Positions 42,355 through 53,030 of a stretch of DNA of 64,000 bases are shown here, in pieces (the stretch's first letter is position 1; every line of letters starts with the position of its first letter). Under the pieces are notes generated by a model. It saw nothing but the letters and a program-made list of their open reading frames with translations. It searched no databases and had not been told where the DNA came from. The stretch is from NCBI GenBank assembly GCA_947095585.1, contig OX352761.1:23093777-23157776 (forward strand). The letters are read 5' to 3'. The translations under genes were made by a program, and so were the position numbers. This DNA is from Nephrocerus scutellatus (taxonomy: Eukaryota; Arthropoda; Insecta; Diptera; Pipunculidae).

Positions 42355-42589
42355 CAAGGCTCGTTATAGATATTAAATGGACTTGATAGAGATCCGGATA
42401 CTTTTTCTCGGCTTATAAAATAGGTCTTGGTCAACCGTTTATTTTGAATGCCGAATGGAATTTCTACTCTAGCTATGCTACGAGTATCAAAGTCGGCTTA
42501 TACTCTACAAACAGATGGCGTTGTGAGCGTTAGAACTCAAGATATTTTTCCATCGCCTACCTTGTGGTGAAAGGTTGTTCCTGCCTCGG
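42355..42589 (-). mobile_element. Family R LINE, reverse transcriptase fragment
   Basis: Landmarks shared with 24540-24760 and 51860-52090: GTTATAGATATTAAATGGAC, TAGAGATCCGGATA, CTACTCTAGCTATGCTA, ACAGATGG and TTTTTCCATCGCC. On the minus strand these encode the AAYDS- and SLSSPFN-type segments of the RT core, here with stops. The right end is the tail of a SINE. Confidence 0.65.
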
Positions 42590-42871
42590 TAATAATAATA
42601 ACATTTAGCCCAACACACCGATTCGTACAAGGGCCTTATTTCTTGAGACTATTCGTTTTTGGCGTTTAAAATTTTTGCACACAATTGAAAGGGATCTATT
42701 CTTTAAAGACATATTCGAAAAATGAATTGAGAAGCTTCATCTTGTATGTATGTCAGACATTCTTGAGAAGTGGAAGCGTAAAACTTGTTTTTTTTGTGTT
42801 TTTCTGAGATTTGAACATTGATCCTACAGCTCAGTTAACCAACGCACTAACTACTAAGCTATGGCGACCAC
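42590..42871 (-). mobile_element. tRNA-derived SINE, copy E, old
   Basis: On the minus strand the head has an A-box-like TAGCTTAGTAG (about 42861-42851) and a weakened B-box TGTTCAAATCTC. Body motifs survive as AAGCTTCTCAATTCATTTTT-like and GATCCCTTTCAATTGTG, and the tail is (ATT)n at 42602-42590. It is more diverged than copies C and D, and no target duplication can be drawn. Confidence 0.7.
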
Positions 42872-45635
42872 AATGGCTCATAATGGAGTAATCATAATAC
42901 AAACTAGGTAATACTCCAGTGCATGTATGTACGAGTATGCAGTGTATGACGATGTCAAAGCAGCTAGTGATGTGTTGGTATTTTTACAGCTCGGTTGGTT
43001 CAGAGTACTCGTTTGGCAGGCAGGTTCGCGAAGTGACGCGAACACAGTCTTTATAAAATCGGTACCATTCCAAATAAATTAGTAGTAGAGTGTTTAATGT
43101 AGGTAGTAGAAGGATACGCACACCGTTTGAGTAAAAAAAATCAGTGACGCTTGATTTTAGACGAGTAATGCGAACACCACTTCTATGTAACATCTTCTAA
43201 GGGATTTCTGTGGAATTTCTCGATCGGAGTAGACCCCACAAAATTAGTACTTACTGATACGCCGGTCGGGAGTTCCAATTCGGTATCAGTGAGATATTGG
43301 TAAGTTGGCAATTCTTCTCCTCCTTTGTTTAATTTGTCTCTTAACTATACCATTTCTTAGAGCGGTTGGGAAGTATAACCACTGTCTAACAGAAGAGTTT
43401 TTCCTGCCGACATGACGACCCAACAGGAGTTTTGTTTTGAGCTATAGACAGTAGTTTTCTCTTAAAAACAGTCATATCGCGGTGGAATTAAAATTGCATA
43501 ACGTTCATAGTTTGCTTCTATAGATAGATATACAAAATGGCAGGCACCGATTTTAAAAGTTGTTAAGTTGTCTGTTTTGTTCTCCTTGGTCCCCGATCAC
43601 ATTTCTAGAAGTGTTTCTAAATTTTCTTTTACCATTGCGGTACATCGTGTTCTTGAATCTCCTGCTGCTATAAATTTTGCTTCCTATTAATTTTCCAGTC
43701 GTTCATTCGAGAAAGGTGCCTTCCTAACTAGGAAAGACTGAGCTTTCATTTTAACTTCGGTTCAAAACAACATACGAATCGAAAAAACTCCGAAAAAATA
43801 GAAAAAGTTATGGTAACCCAAATACGTGTTTTAGGCAATTTGGACCCTGAAAAGGCAAAACAAAATGGCTGTGGGATTTTCTCAAGATAACTCAAGAGCG
43901 GATTGTCAGATTTAAAAAAAATAATGATTTAAGAGCTTGTCGGAGTAGTTATTATCATCTGGGGAGGTATAGGTCAACGGGTTAAGGTACCTACCACACA
44001 AGCTGACCCACAAAAATTTGCTCTTACTCCTCACAGCAACTTCTGATGCACACAATTCTATCACTTGTGTCGTGAGCCTTTTACCGGTGACAATTTAACA
44101 CAACACAAGCTGTTAAGAATTTGCTTTGTTTGCTTTATTTTATCAGTTGTGTGGAGAGCTTTGTCACCGCCAACAATTTGCTACTTTTTGAGGTCTGTGG
44201 GTCAATAATGTATGGTACCTAACATACAAGCTGGTACCGCCGAAACAAATTGACCAACAAGTATTACCTTCCGTTATTTTCTATTGAAAATTGAAACCGA
44301 AGATGTTTTTTAATTTCACTCTATAGCTATTTTTATATTATAAAGATAAGCCAAGTAAATCTCGCCATTTTGAGGCCAACTATACAACTCTTTCTAAAAC
44401 TTACCTCACCAAAATTGCTAAGATTTTCGATTTCCTTCAATTAAAGTCTTCTTAAGTCGACATTTTGCTGCGATATTCGATTTAAAAGTAAAACTCAAAT
44501 AAAATTAAATTCATCGCCAATTAAAGTGAAATGATATGCAAACTAGGGGTTGATTTCCATTGGTAACATTCGCCCCCAAAGAATTTTTCAATTTTAGAAT
44601 TTTACCCCAAAAGCAACGCGCCATGACAGCAGACTTTTTAGCGATTCCCTTTGACAGGCCACAGTGGCTATCGCGCTGTATCGTTGCCAAACCTCTCCTT
44701 GCAAACGAGTTCATCTCTTTCAAAAGATAAAGCGCTAGCATCCCAAAAGAGAGGCCTATTTAGTATCAGAAATGACACAAAGTTTTAAATTTCTATCCTC
44801 AGCCTGTCGTCGGCTAGCGTCGGCGCTAATTGCCTATTTCTGTTTAATCACTCGCGACAACTGCATATTCGATTTGAATCCCAGCGACCCAAAGCACTAG
44901 CCCATCAACCAACACTACCAAAAGGCAGCGAACACCACCATCAGCTTCGCACCGAACATCGAATGCAAATTTCCAAATTAGCTGTACTCTATGTCCCACA
45001 GGAGATGCCGAAAAATGTTGCATAAATTTAAAATTTATTATTAAAAAAGCGAAATTAGTACGGCTGACGAGCGCTTTGTTGTTGGGATATTAAATTCGTC
45101 AGAGTGACGGAAGCGCACATTTGTGCGCTCTCAGTTTGGGAAAAGGACACAAATGACACGAGACGTGAGGGGGACATGATGATTATTATTTGCCAACAGA
45201 AACAGAACACTCCCGTAAAATGAACGAATACCACAGCTGATTATTCTTCATTATTAGCAGCTTGATGGGGCCGTTTGTTGTTGGTGTGTATGTGTGAGGA
45301 AAACGCGTAGGAATTTTTCGTCTTCCAATGAATTCTTTAGTAGCACTTTACGAGTACAAACACCGTTCCCAAACGAACAAACGAGAACAAATTGCGGATT
45401 CTTGTGCGTAATTTAATTGGTGTTCTTACTTTAGCAATTCTCAAAGGGACGACAGGACGATTTTTCAATTCTCTTCTACTCGTATCTTGGCAAGAATTAC
45501 ACCAACTCTTAGAGGTACATATCTTTTGTTTGATGGTTTCATTGTCATTGAAGAATTCATAGTGGGACCAAAAAAAAAAACTGATTTCGTAATTCGTTCT
45601 GTAACCAAATTGTGGTAAATTTCCAAGTGCAACCA
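42872..45635. other. 2.8-kb stretch without recognisable gene
   Basis: Open frames up to 76 codons lack motifs. Around 43995-44205, short inverted and direct motifs occur (TGACCCACA near 44008 against TGTGGGTCA near 44197; two CACCGxxAACAATTT-like segments), so a small decayed repeat may be present. A 10-bp palindromic core GCGCACATTTGTGCGC lies near 45113. Confidence 0.3.
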
Positions 45636-45639
45636 GGAT

Positions 45640-46080
45640 GGTATATTTATATAGATATACATCAAGGTGACTATGTGGACACCTGAAGATTCTAGACTCA
45701 ATTCTTGAAAGAGACATGTTTTGCACTATCCCTGATACACACTTAAACGGTATTTGGATATGTACGTCATCTTAGTCATTTTAGATAAACGGCTTTCTTT
45801 GATACCACAGGATCTTACCACTTCTGCCTTTTCAAAAAGCTTTGAGAAGCGTGAATGACTCGCAATTTTCAGTTTTCAAAATCTGAGAGGATCTCCATTG
45901 TGTACTTATCCAAAAGTTTGTGCCTTCTGTGCACTAATGCCGAAAAGGAACAGGGAAAGGGAACTCCTTAATCCTCCCCATTAACGTTATTACTGCTTCT
46001 ACACAAGGCATTTAAATCCAGACCCAGCCTTCTTGGACATTCCTCAAGTCCTGTAGAATTTCAAAAAATCACGCTCGTTT
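45640..46080 (+). mobile_element. Family L LINE, C-terminal fragment
   Basis: The start matches 28800-28890 of the longer copy (AGGTGACTATGTGGACACCT, CTAGACTCAATTC, then GCACTATCCC). Further on a knuckle-like CTYPKVCAFCALMPKRN can be read across frames at 45900-45945. It is short and strongly decayed, and it gives the fourth + strand member of this family. Confidence 0.6.
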
Positions 46081-46600
46081 TGACAAGAAATCAACGCAAT
46101 AGAGCGTCTCTAGTCCAGCTTTAGCCAAACATGACTTACTATGCTACATGTTGGGGTTTTTGTCCAACTTTCATTTGCCGATGCTTCCACCTCTTTCCAA
46201 GCGTCAATTTAAGCGTCGTATTAAAACTCATCACACTTGCTTGCTCTATATGCTATCAGCTGGTGAATCATAACTCTCCTATCGCGTTCGTGCGTTCTGT
46301 AGATCCTCCTGATGACTCATAATTTATGTATGCTCACACATTCCATTATGGACCAACGCTACCGGCAGAAGGTAAGTTAGGTGTCATCCGTAACGCACCA
46401 CTAATTTACATTCAGGCTGCTCTCTATTTGAATCTCAGCTTTTGAAATGATAACCACCTTGGCTTGCGTCCACTTCCTAGGAATATATATCAGCTTTAAG
46501 CACCCTATGAAAGTGTGCTACAGCCAGGGGAGAATAATCTTCAAGTTGATTTTGATTTGGGGCTAGCTGATTTTTAGCGTCCACATGAACCGTTTTTTAT
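46081..46600. other. Unassigned spacer
   Basis: No repeat partner was recognised and no open frame above 63 codons is present. It separates a LINE fragment from a tandem duplication. Confidence 0.3.
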
Positions 46601-47085
46601 TCACAATGTTCTTCATGTTTAGCGAATCGATTTATTGAGGATTTTCAATATTCCTTGAGTTTTCAATCAACCGAGTCAAGTCTGGAAAGTATATCTCAAT
46701 GAGAAGCTTTAAGGATTTGTCACCTAAAGCTGAACCGTTCAATTAAATCAAGTAACTGGCAATGGTTCTAGAAGTCTCTGAGACTTCCTGTATTGTATCA
46801 AAAACGAGTTGTCAGGCATTCCCCTTATGTCCTCATCAAAATGTTTTAATCACAATGTCCGTCGTGTTTAGCGAATGGGTTTATTGAGGATTTCCAATCT
46901 TTCTTGAGTTCTGTTTCAACCGAGACAAGACTGGAAATGATGTCTTAATGAGAAGCCCCAAGGATTACTCACTTGAAGCTGTCCATGAACGGTTCAATAT
47001 TATCAAGTAACTGGCAATGTTTGAAGAAGTCTCTGAGACTGCCTATATGTTACCACAAAAGAGTATTTCCCTTTTGTCCTTATTA
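46601..47085. repeat. 249-bp diverged tandem duplication
   Basis: TCACAATGT starts the unit at 46601 and 46850. Both units contain ATGTTTAGCGAAT-type, TTTATTGAGGATTT, CAACCGAG, AATGAGAAGC, AGTAACTGGCAATG and AGTCTCTGAGACT. Divergence is substantial (several small indels), so this is an old event. It contains no protein motif. Confidence 0.85.
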
Positions 47086-49589
47086 GCTATCTTTTATATA
47101 ATTTTGCTTTTCCTTTCAGGAGCCCTCTATTGATTTTGGCTTGCATGCCTTCTGATAGGCTCCTAGGTCAAATGACCACCATGTAGGTTCTTACTTCCCC
47201 CTAACCCTTACTAGGAAGCACAAAGCATTACAAGATAGTTACAGTCTCATTTGACAGTATTTAGCATGCGATTCAGTTCCTCCACTGTCTAATGAACTAT
47301 AAAGTTTCAGCATCATCTATGCAGGCACACTGTTCTTCAGATTTTTTAAATGGTATTTCTGGCACCAATGACCTGTGAAGATATCCTTGTATGTAGTATG
47401 ACTTGATTGGTTTCTTCAATAGTTGTCCTAGTCTTCGAGTTCTCTTCCAGTCGGAAGTTATGGTTTTTCACAAGAGTTAATAATTTTAGCCAATATAGTT
47501 GCTAATGGAAACTACAAAGAGCCCCGGGATCCAAGAAAAAAATAAATGAAGCTCAGTCATCACTGTCTTAATCATAGGCAGTCTCGTTTCTATGATCTGT
47601 TGATGGTGAAATGACAAGAAATATCAAGGCTTCAAAGCAACACCTAAACAGCCTAACCAACTTTGAGGCTAGCAAGAATGAAGGTTATGCTTTCAGTGCA
47701 GCGTCGAGGTTAATTTTAGTAATTACTCTAAAGGCATCGATTTTGACTACAAACCTCTAATTACACAGATACCGTGGCTCTAGAATTGGATCGAAATGCA
47801 CCACCTCGAATCCAGATTCAATCCTCAATCCATAGTTATACCAGAGAACAGACTTTTGGAGCTTAGAACCGGTTTACCATTGCTCTCACTTAGTTTACGC
47901 TTCTCAGGTCTTTGAAATAGTCTTGTTTTAACGTAGTGAGAGTCTTAGCCACTCTTAAATATTATAGAATTTTTTTTTTGACTTCATATCACGCCAACTG
48001 AGGTACTTTTTCAGGCTATTCATTAATTTGTGATTAAGATCGGGAAATTGAAATTCATTCAATTCACACTGAATTTGCGCTTACAAACTATCAGCTCATA
48101 ATCTGAGTCTATATTGTACATAGCACTTTAGTCATTTGAGCTTCTATTCTTAACTTTTAAACTTCAGTCCTTCTTTCTTCCATTTTTATAATCCTCCTGC
48201 TTCTGTTTTTTTTGTGGTTATCTTTAAGAAAGTAAACGAAGGAAATCATATCAAGACATATTATTAAGCCTCGTATGGCAAAATTTATTTTTTTAAATGT
48301 TGGTACCAGCTTCTTTTAAGTGTTTTTAAACTTTCAGCTTCATGAAAAGTCCTAGGGTCCTAGCAACGATGTCGAATTTGTAAAGGAAATCAATTGTCAA
48401 AAGTAACATGTACCAACATTAAAAAGAAAAAAAATACAAATTTAACATACATCTATCCTTCAAACGTTTGTCTTCAAACTCTCTTCTAATTGTTTATTCA
48501 AATTTACTTTATAAGGCATCATAACCAGTTATTTTAAGATACCAAGGTTTTACAAGGTTTTATTTGCAAGGCTTTGTAACCGACACTGTAACTTTGCTAC
48601 CCGTCGGCAATCCGACGGGTAAGGTTTCGTTTACTCAGCAATATGGCGAAGACAGAGCAAGCAGACTAGTTTGTTGTTCTTCTCAAATTTGGTTTCAGTT
48701 TAACGTTCTATTTGCAAAGCATTCACCACGAAAACCACGAAAATCCTGTCATTTTGGTGGCTTACCCGTGGGTATGGTTTCGGGTACGGTTTTAGTTAAT
48801 CGAAAGAGGCATTATTGTAAACGATTACATTCAAGATTTTAAATAAATGAGAAACCATTTTTAAATTGAGGTTTGGTTAAGCAGAAACCCGAACCGATTG
48901 TTTAAATGCAGTAACTTTGTGGCCAGTTTAGTTTTTAAACAAAAAGCAAGGTCCTTGAAAAGAACCTTGAAGTATTTCTACAATTAGATGTCTGCCTCAA
49001 ATTAGATATATAATAGCATTATATATATACATCAATAATGGGGATCACTTCTTTTTCTTAAACAATGTAAACGGATAACTGCGTCAATTAACGTCCACCT
49101 ACTTATTCCGTTTAACTCGTTTGAGGTGAACAATCTAAGTATAAAAAATAGTGAAAACCACAGGTTCTACAATTTATTCCTGAGGTATGTCAACTAGAAA
49201 TTAAAATAGTTTATTAATTGAAAGAAATTGTACAGTAAAGTTCGAAGAAAAGAACTCAACATCTCTGTCTGAATCCTAGCTCTTTAATCTATCATCTTTA
49301 TCCATCTGTGTAGAGTGCCAAGTCGTATTGCACGTTGTTACCCTACGTACTACACAAGTATCTACATAATTTAGCTAAGCTTTTTGAAATCACGCGATTT
49401 CGTTATATACGAGTAGTAAAAGTTTGAAAGATATCTCATTTAATAGAAAATGTTAGGAGGATCTTAGCAGAATTTATATTAATCTAAATTGTTAGCTTTT
49501 TTGTAATTAACAATTATTTAACAGATATTACATTGAAATTGCCGGAGTGTTTCGAATACAAGCCATTGGTTTCATTGTAATCTTTTTTG
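47086..49589. other. 2.5-kb stretch without recognisable gene, contains a perfect hairpin
   Basis: No element family or splice-flanked coding frame was recognised. A 92-codon open frame at 48564-48842 overlaps the hairpin at 48598-48621 and has no known motif. An ATATATATACATC run lies near 49021. Confidence 0.3.
48598..48621. repeat. Perfect 10-bp inverted repeat (hairpin)
   Basis: TACCCGTCGG at 48598-48607 and CCGACGGGTA at 48612-48621 are perfect complements around the loop CAAT. The GC-rich stem stands out in AT-rich surroundings. Related half-sites (TTACCCGTGGGTA near 48759) lie 160 bp further. Function is unknown; it could be a protein-binding palindrome or a relic of an inverted-repeat element. 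Confidence 0.6.
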
Positions 49590-49830
49590 CCTCTACAACG
49601 GGAGCCGATGTCATATGCAGTTTGGCGTCCTGCTCTACACCATCCTTCCAGCGTAGGCATGGCCTCGCTAACATCTCCCATAAATCCTACCGCAATGGAC
49701 TATTCAGACAGGTTCTTACACAGCGGAGACCATCGAGCTTAATATTCTTAACGATGTTGACATCGCGGTAACGCTATCTCATCATTATAAAGTCTCCTTT
49801 CTCACATTCCGGGCCAACATAAAATTAATT
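49590..49830 (-). mobile_element. Family R LINE, 3' fragment
   Basis: Matches 5770-6000 by eye: CCATCCTTCCAGCGTAGGCA (here) corresponds to the same motif at 5789, followed by ATAAATCCTACCGCAATGGA, GGAGACCATCGAGCTTAA, CGATGTTGACATCGCGGTAA and ATCTCATCATTATAAAGTCT, then TTTCTCACATTCCGGGCCAA. It encodes the extreme C-terminal region on the minus strand, broken. Confidence 0.65.
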
Positions 49831-49884
49831 CAAATAAGTAATAAATTGCCAAAGTTTTATAGAGGCCATGAAAAACACATGGAA

Positions 49885-50067
49885 CTAAGCATTCATTATA
49901 TCCCCGTCACTACTACCTTCTCCTGCTTCTGGAATGAAATCTTTATCTTTGACATGGTCAACGGAACTGATATCTTTATCCGTGGTGCTATCATCAGAAT
50001 CAAAAATACTTAGCATATCCGGAGGCAACGATGGCAGCTGGCGAAGATTGACGTCAACAAATCGTTC
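49885..50067 (-). CDS. Candidate acidic terminal exon, unknown product
   Basis: On the minus strand a 60-codon frame follows a 3' splice-like site (TTCCTGCAATAG|GAACG, exon start 50067) and ends at TAG 49887-49885. It reads ERFVDVNLRQLPSLPPDMLS, then IFDSDDSTTDKDISS, DKDFIPEAGEGSSDGD and MNA. The acidic, Ser-rich, low-Cys composition without simple repeats looks like real coding. It could be a host exon or part of a transposon-derived protein (acidic tails of this style occur there). An in-frame TAG directly upstream at 50070-50068 requires splicing or means the frame is chance. Confidence 0.3.
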   Translation of the reverse strand, partial: ERFVDVNLRQLPSLPPDMLSIFDSDDSTTDKDISSVDHVKDKDFIPEAGEGSSDGDIMNA

Positions 50068-50540
50068 CTATTGCAGGAATATGTTGTGTCGTTTCTATAA
50101 AATTATTTTTAAAAAATTGTAATGTTATGCAAAATTAGTAGGTACATACTTACCAATGACGAGAAGATGGTATCTAGAACACGCTGAAGCTAGTTGTAAT
50201 ATATATTTACTTCTTGTACTCATTTTGTACAAAAAAAAAACCAAATTGACGAGCTACGAGGAACCGCAGAGAATCTTCCCTTTGAGTCCAGCTTTTTCGC
50301 TCATCCTTGGTGCAGTATTTGGCATCAGGATGCACATTGATTTTGTAAAGTTTATCCTATCGGCTCGATAGTTGTGCTTGCCTTTTTCGTTTTTTAGAAA
50401 TAGTACTACAAACGAATCCGGTACAATTCACTGTCGAGTAGTTAGTCTTCAAGAAAGACGTCAGCTGGTTCTTAAAGGACCGAATTTTTCAATGGAGGTT
50501 CCAGGAATTTTGAAGACTCGTATGTTTTTTTTTTGTAATA
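50068..50540. other. Spacer, nothing firm
   Basis: AT-rich with one 71-codon and one 61-codon open frame lacking motifs. If the exon at 49885-50067 (-) is real, its upstream intron would lie here. Confidence 0.25.
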
Positions 50541-51324
50541 TGAGGGTGGGTCAGTAAGTCTGTGACTTTTTGAATGAGACACAGGTCTGTACACTTTGTC
50601 CAACGTTGCTGCAATTTTTTTATCTCTTCCAAAAAAAAGAGATTTGTCGAGGTCATCAAAATAGGTATTTGATTCTGAGATCTCATCTCAAATCTCTCTT
50701 TCCGCCGAGCCATTTCTTCAAGTTTGGAAACAAGAAATAGTCACTCGGGGCTAAATCCGCACAATAGGCTGGATGATGGAGGAATTCGTTGCTCAATTTA
50801 AGGATTTTTGTCATCGTGACCACACGTGTGCACCCGTGCATTGTCTTGATGGAACAGCACTTTTTTCTTTGCCAAATGAGGTCGTTTTTCCTTCAAATCA
50901 ATATCGAATCTGTCTTCTCCGGTGATCATTTTACCCTTTTCAAGGTAATCGATGTAAATGACACAGCGTGCATCCCAAAAAACTGTGGCCATGACCTCCT
51001 TTTGTGCAGGTTCACCCGGAAAAACCCACTGTATTGATTGTTTGGTTTGGTCTCTGGTGTGTTCTGATGGATCCACTATTCGTCCACGATTACGAAAAAC
51101 TCGTTCAGATTGTGGCTGAAAATCGCCAAAGACTCGGTTGAAGTGGTCACACACGAAATTCACTTTTTTCCATTTTTGTTAAAATTCACGAGGTTGAGTC
51201 AAATTCAATCTAAATGACGCAGCTTGTTTAAATTTTGATAGACATCAACTGACAGATGCCTCTTGATAGGAGCAGTGCTGCCCTTTCAGTTAAGATGCGA
51301 GAAATTCAAAAAGTCCCGCGCTCG
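50541..51324 (-). mobile_element. Internally deleted mariner element
   Basis: The element is bounded by TA at 50539-50540 and 51325-51326. The left terminus TGAGGGTGGGTCAGTAAGTC and the right terminus (minus strand CGAGCGCGGGACTTTTTGAA) share the inner GACTTTTTGAA but differ in length. It spans 784 bp, against about 1.3 kb for complete mariners. The coding strand is minus. It sits next to the repeat at 51327-51508, whose sister copy at 40338 lacks it. Confidence 0.85.
50560..51173 (-). pseudogene. mariner transposase remnant
   Basis: The start MEKSEFRV at 51173 is followed by a stop. The helix-turn-helix half is deleted, and the catalytic half resumes with KQSIQWVFPGEPAQKEV, MATVFWDARCVIYIDYLEKG and RPHLAKKKVLFHQDNARVHT (121-codon frame at 51163-50798). 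The second catalytic Asp (HQDN) is kept. The third (APSDYFLFPNLKKW) is present after a frameshift near 50800. The end IKKLQQRWTKCTDL lies at about 50610. Mariner transposase cuts and pastes the element at TA sites; this copy cannot. Confidence 0.85.
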
Positions 51325-51326
51325 TA

Positions 51327-51508
51327 TTTTCTTGGCCAAGGCTTTTCGTAGTTTTTCCTGATAATGGTCCATTGATTAAAGGATTTGGACTCAGGTCGTT
51401 TTAGTTTCGTGATCGTTTTTCCATTTTGTTTTTTTCAATGAATCAGGGAGAATTCTGAGAAAATAAACTGAAAGTGGCTACAAACGTGAGGAATGTGATA
51501 TATATTGT
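51327..51508 (-). repeat. Inverted-pair repeat, minus copy, adjoining the mariner
   Basis: Reverse complement partner of 40338-40505. On the minus strand it reads ATTCCTCACGTTTG, TTTATTTTCTCAGAATTCTC, TGATTCATTGAAAA, GGAAAAACGATCACGAAACT, TCAATGGACCAT and CCAAGAAAATA. The mariner terminus begins exactly where similarity to the other copy ends. Confidence 0.75.
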
Positions 51509-51639
51509 AAATCACATTTCTTCGAAATTTTTATTTTAGTAAAGAGATTACCCCACCTTATTGCCATGGCGCACGCAAGTCAGGGAGTTTTCCCATGGCA
51601 ATAAGTTTTAACACAAAACAAACCAAAAAAACAATTCTT

Positions 51640-52716
51640 TGTAAGACTTTCCTCTCGAACGCGCATAAAAGGTCAGAATACTTTTTGCTAATCACCTAAA
51701 TGTAAATATTGGTATTACCATTGTCTTATAGAACAGCCGTTTGGATGTTCAATTCCTGGCTTTCAAGAGTGTTGACAAAAAAGGGTTTACGATCAGTTTG
51801 TATAACACGATGTTAAGAGGGGAAGCAGACCATTTCACCCCACATTGTCGATGTCCCGAATAGATGTTAAATGGGCTTGTTAGAAATCCGGATATCTTAA
51901 CTTGGCTTATAACATTGGTCATGGACAACCTCCATAGTCGTGTCAGTTTATTTGTGATGCCAAATTTTTTTCTGGTTTTATAAATTTCTACTCTGGCAAT
52001 GCAATCATAAGCGGCTTTAAAGTCTACAAATAGATGGTGTAGTAACTATGAGCTATGGAGCTATAGACATTTTTCCATCGCCTGCTTAGGGTTTAAAATC
52101 TGATCAGTTATTGATTTGCCTGGGAAGAAGTCACACTGGTAATAGCCAATAATGACTTTAGCGTATGGGGTTTTCTTGTCATGGTGAATAGAGGAGAAAA
52201 TCCTATACGCGGTAATCTATAAAGTTATACGGCAATAATTGATGCACGTTGTTACATCTTCCTTGTTATGTATAGGATACAGGATGCATCGTTTCCTCCT
52301 TTCATACTTGCACTATTAGTTCATGAATTGCTGGTGTAATGAGGGCCTTCTAAATTTAATCTGATCCGTTGGGATGCCATTAACCATCTGCTAAATTATT
52401 CTACGCTTAGCTGCGGCAGCTCAGTTTAGTCGTCGGTCATCGGTGGAACCTCAAATTCCTCAGTTATCTGGCCATTAAGCAAGGCATAGTAAGCTCCATT
52501 CTCATCGCTCCGAGATGTCTTTGCATGTGTAGTGCAGTGTGTATTATTGCGTCATACTCTTTGTTAGAACTCTCGCGCCTGACGCCTCGCTCGCTGTACT
52601 GTTCGAGTTAAGGGATGAAATTTTCTTTTCTTTTCTTTCACTTGTCAACTATTTTTTCATATCTTCTGAATTCTTTCTATTCTTCTTCCCGCACTTTTGG
52701 CACTGGCATCTCAGTC
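51640..52716 (-). mobile_element. Family R LINE, linker through RT to C-terminal region
   Basis: Landmarks in the same order as at 24086-25094: C-terminal AATATTGGTATTACC region (51700), RT core with GATGTTAAATGGGCTTGTTA (51866), CAAATAGATGGTGTAGTAAC (52026), TTATTGATTTGCCTGGGAAG (52106) and TTCATGAATTGCTGGTG (52320), then the NGIPTDQIKF-type segment (52375) and the linker. The element continues beyond a SINE at 53031. Confidence 0.75.
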
Positions 52717-52725
52717 CCAGGCCTT

Positions 52726-53021
52726 AATAATAAAAATAATAATATTCGGCGCGACACACCATTACGATCCAAGGCCTAGCTTCTCGTGACCATTTGTATT
52801 GCGCATTTATATTTTTGGACACTAATGGAAGGGACCTACAATTTAAGGCCGGATCCGAACGGCGAATTGAGAAGCTTTCCGTGACATGTTATTACTCTCG
52901 GAACGTTTGTAACGCATTCGCGAGAGGTGGGACACCGTGAAGAATACTTTTCGTGTTCCTGGGATTCGAACGACGAACCTCCTGCTCAGTAGCCACGCGC
53001 ATTTCCACTAAGCCACGATGT
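52726..53021 (-). mobile_element. tRNA-derived SINE, copy D, full length
   Basis: On the minus strand the head GGACATCGTGGCTTAGTGG carries a consensus A box (TGGCTTAGTGG), then B box CGTTCGAATCCC. The body shares GTCCCACCTCTCGCGAATG, GAAAGCTTCTCAATTCGCCG and AAGCTAGGCCTTGG with copy C. The tail is (ATT)n. A perfect 9-bp target duplication CCAGGCCTT lies at 52717-52725 and 53022-53030. It is inserted in the linker of a family R LINE. Confidence 0.95.
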
Positions 53022-53030
53022 CCAGGCCTT

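Noticed and set aside
50789..51037. 82-codon + strand open frame
   Set aside because: Antisense to the mariner transposase remnant.
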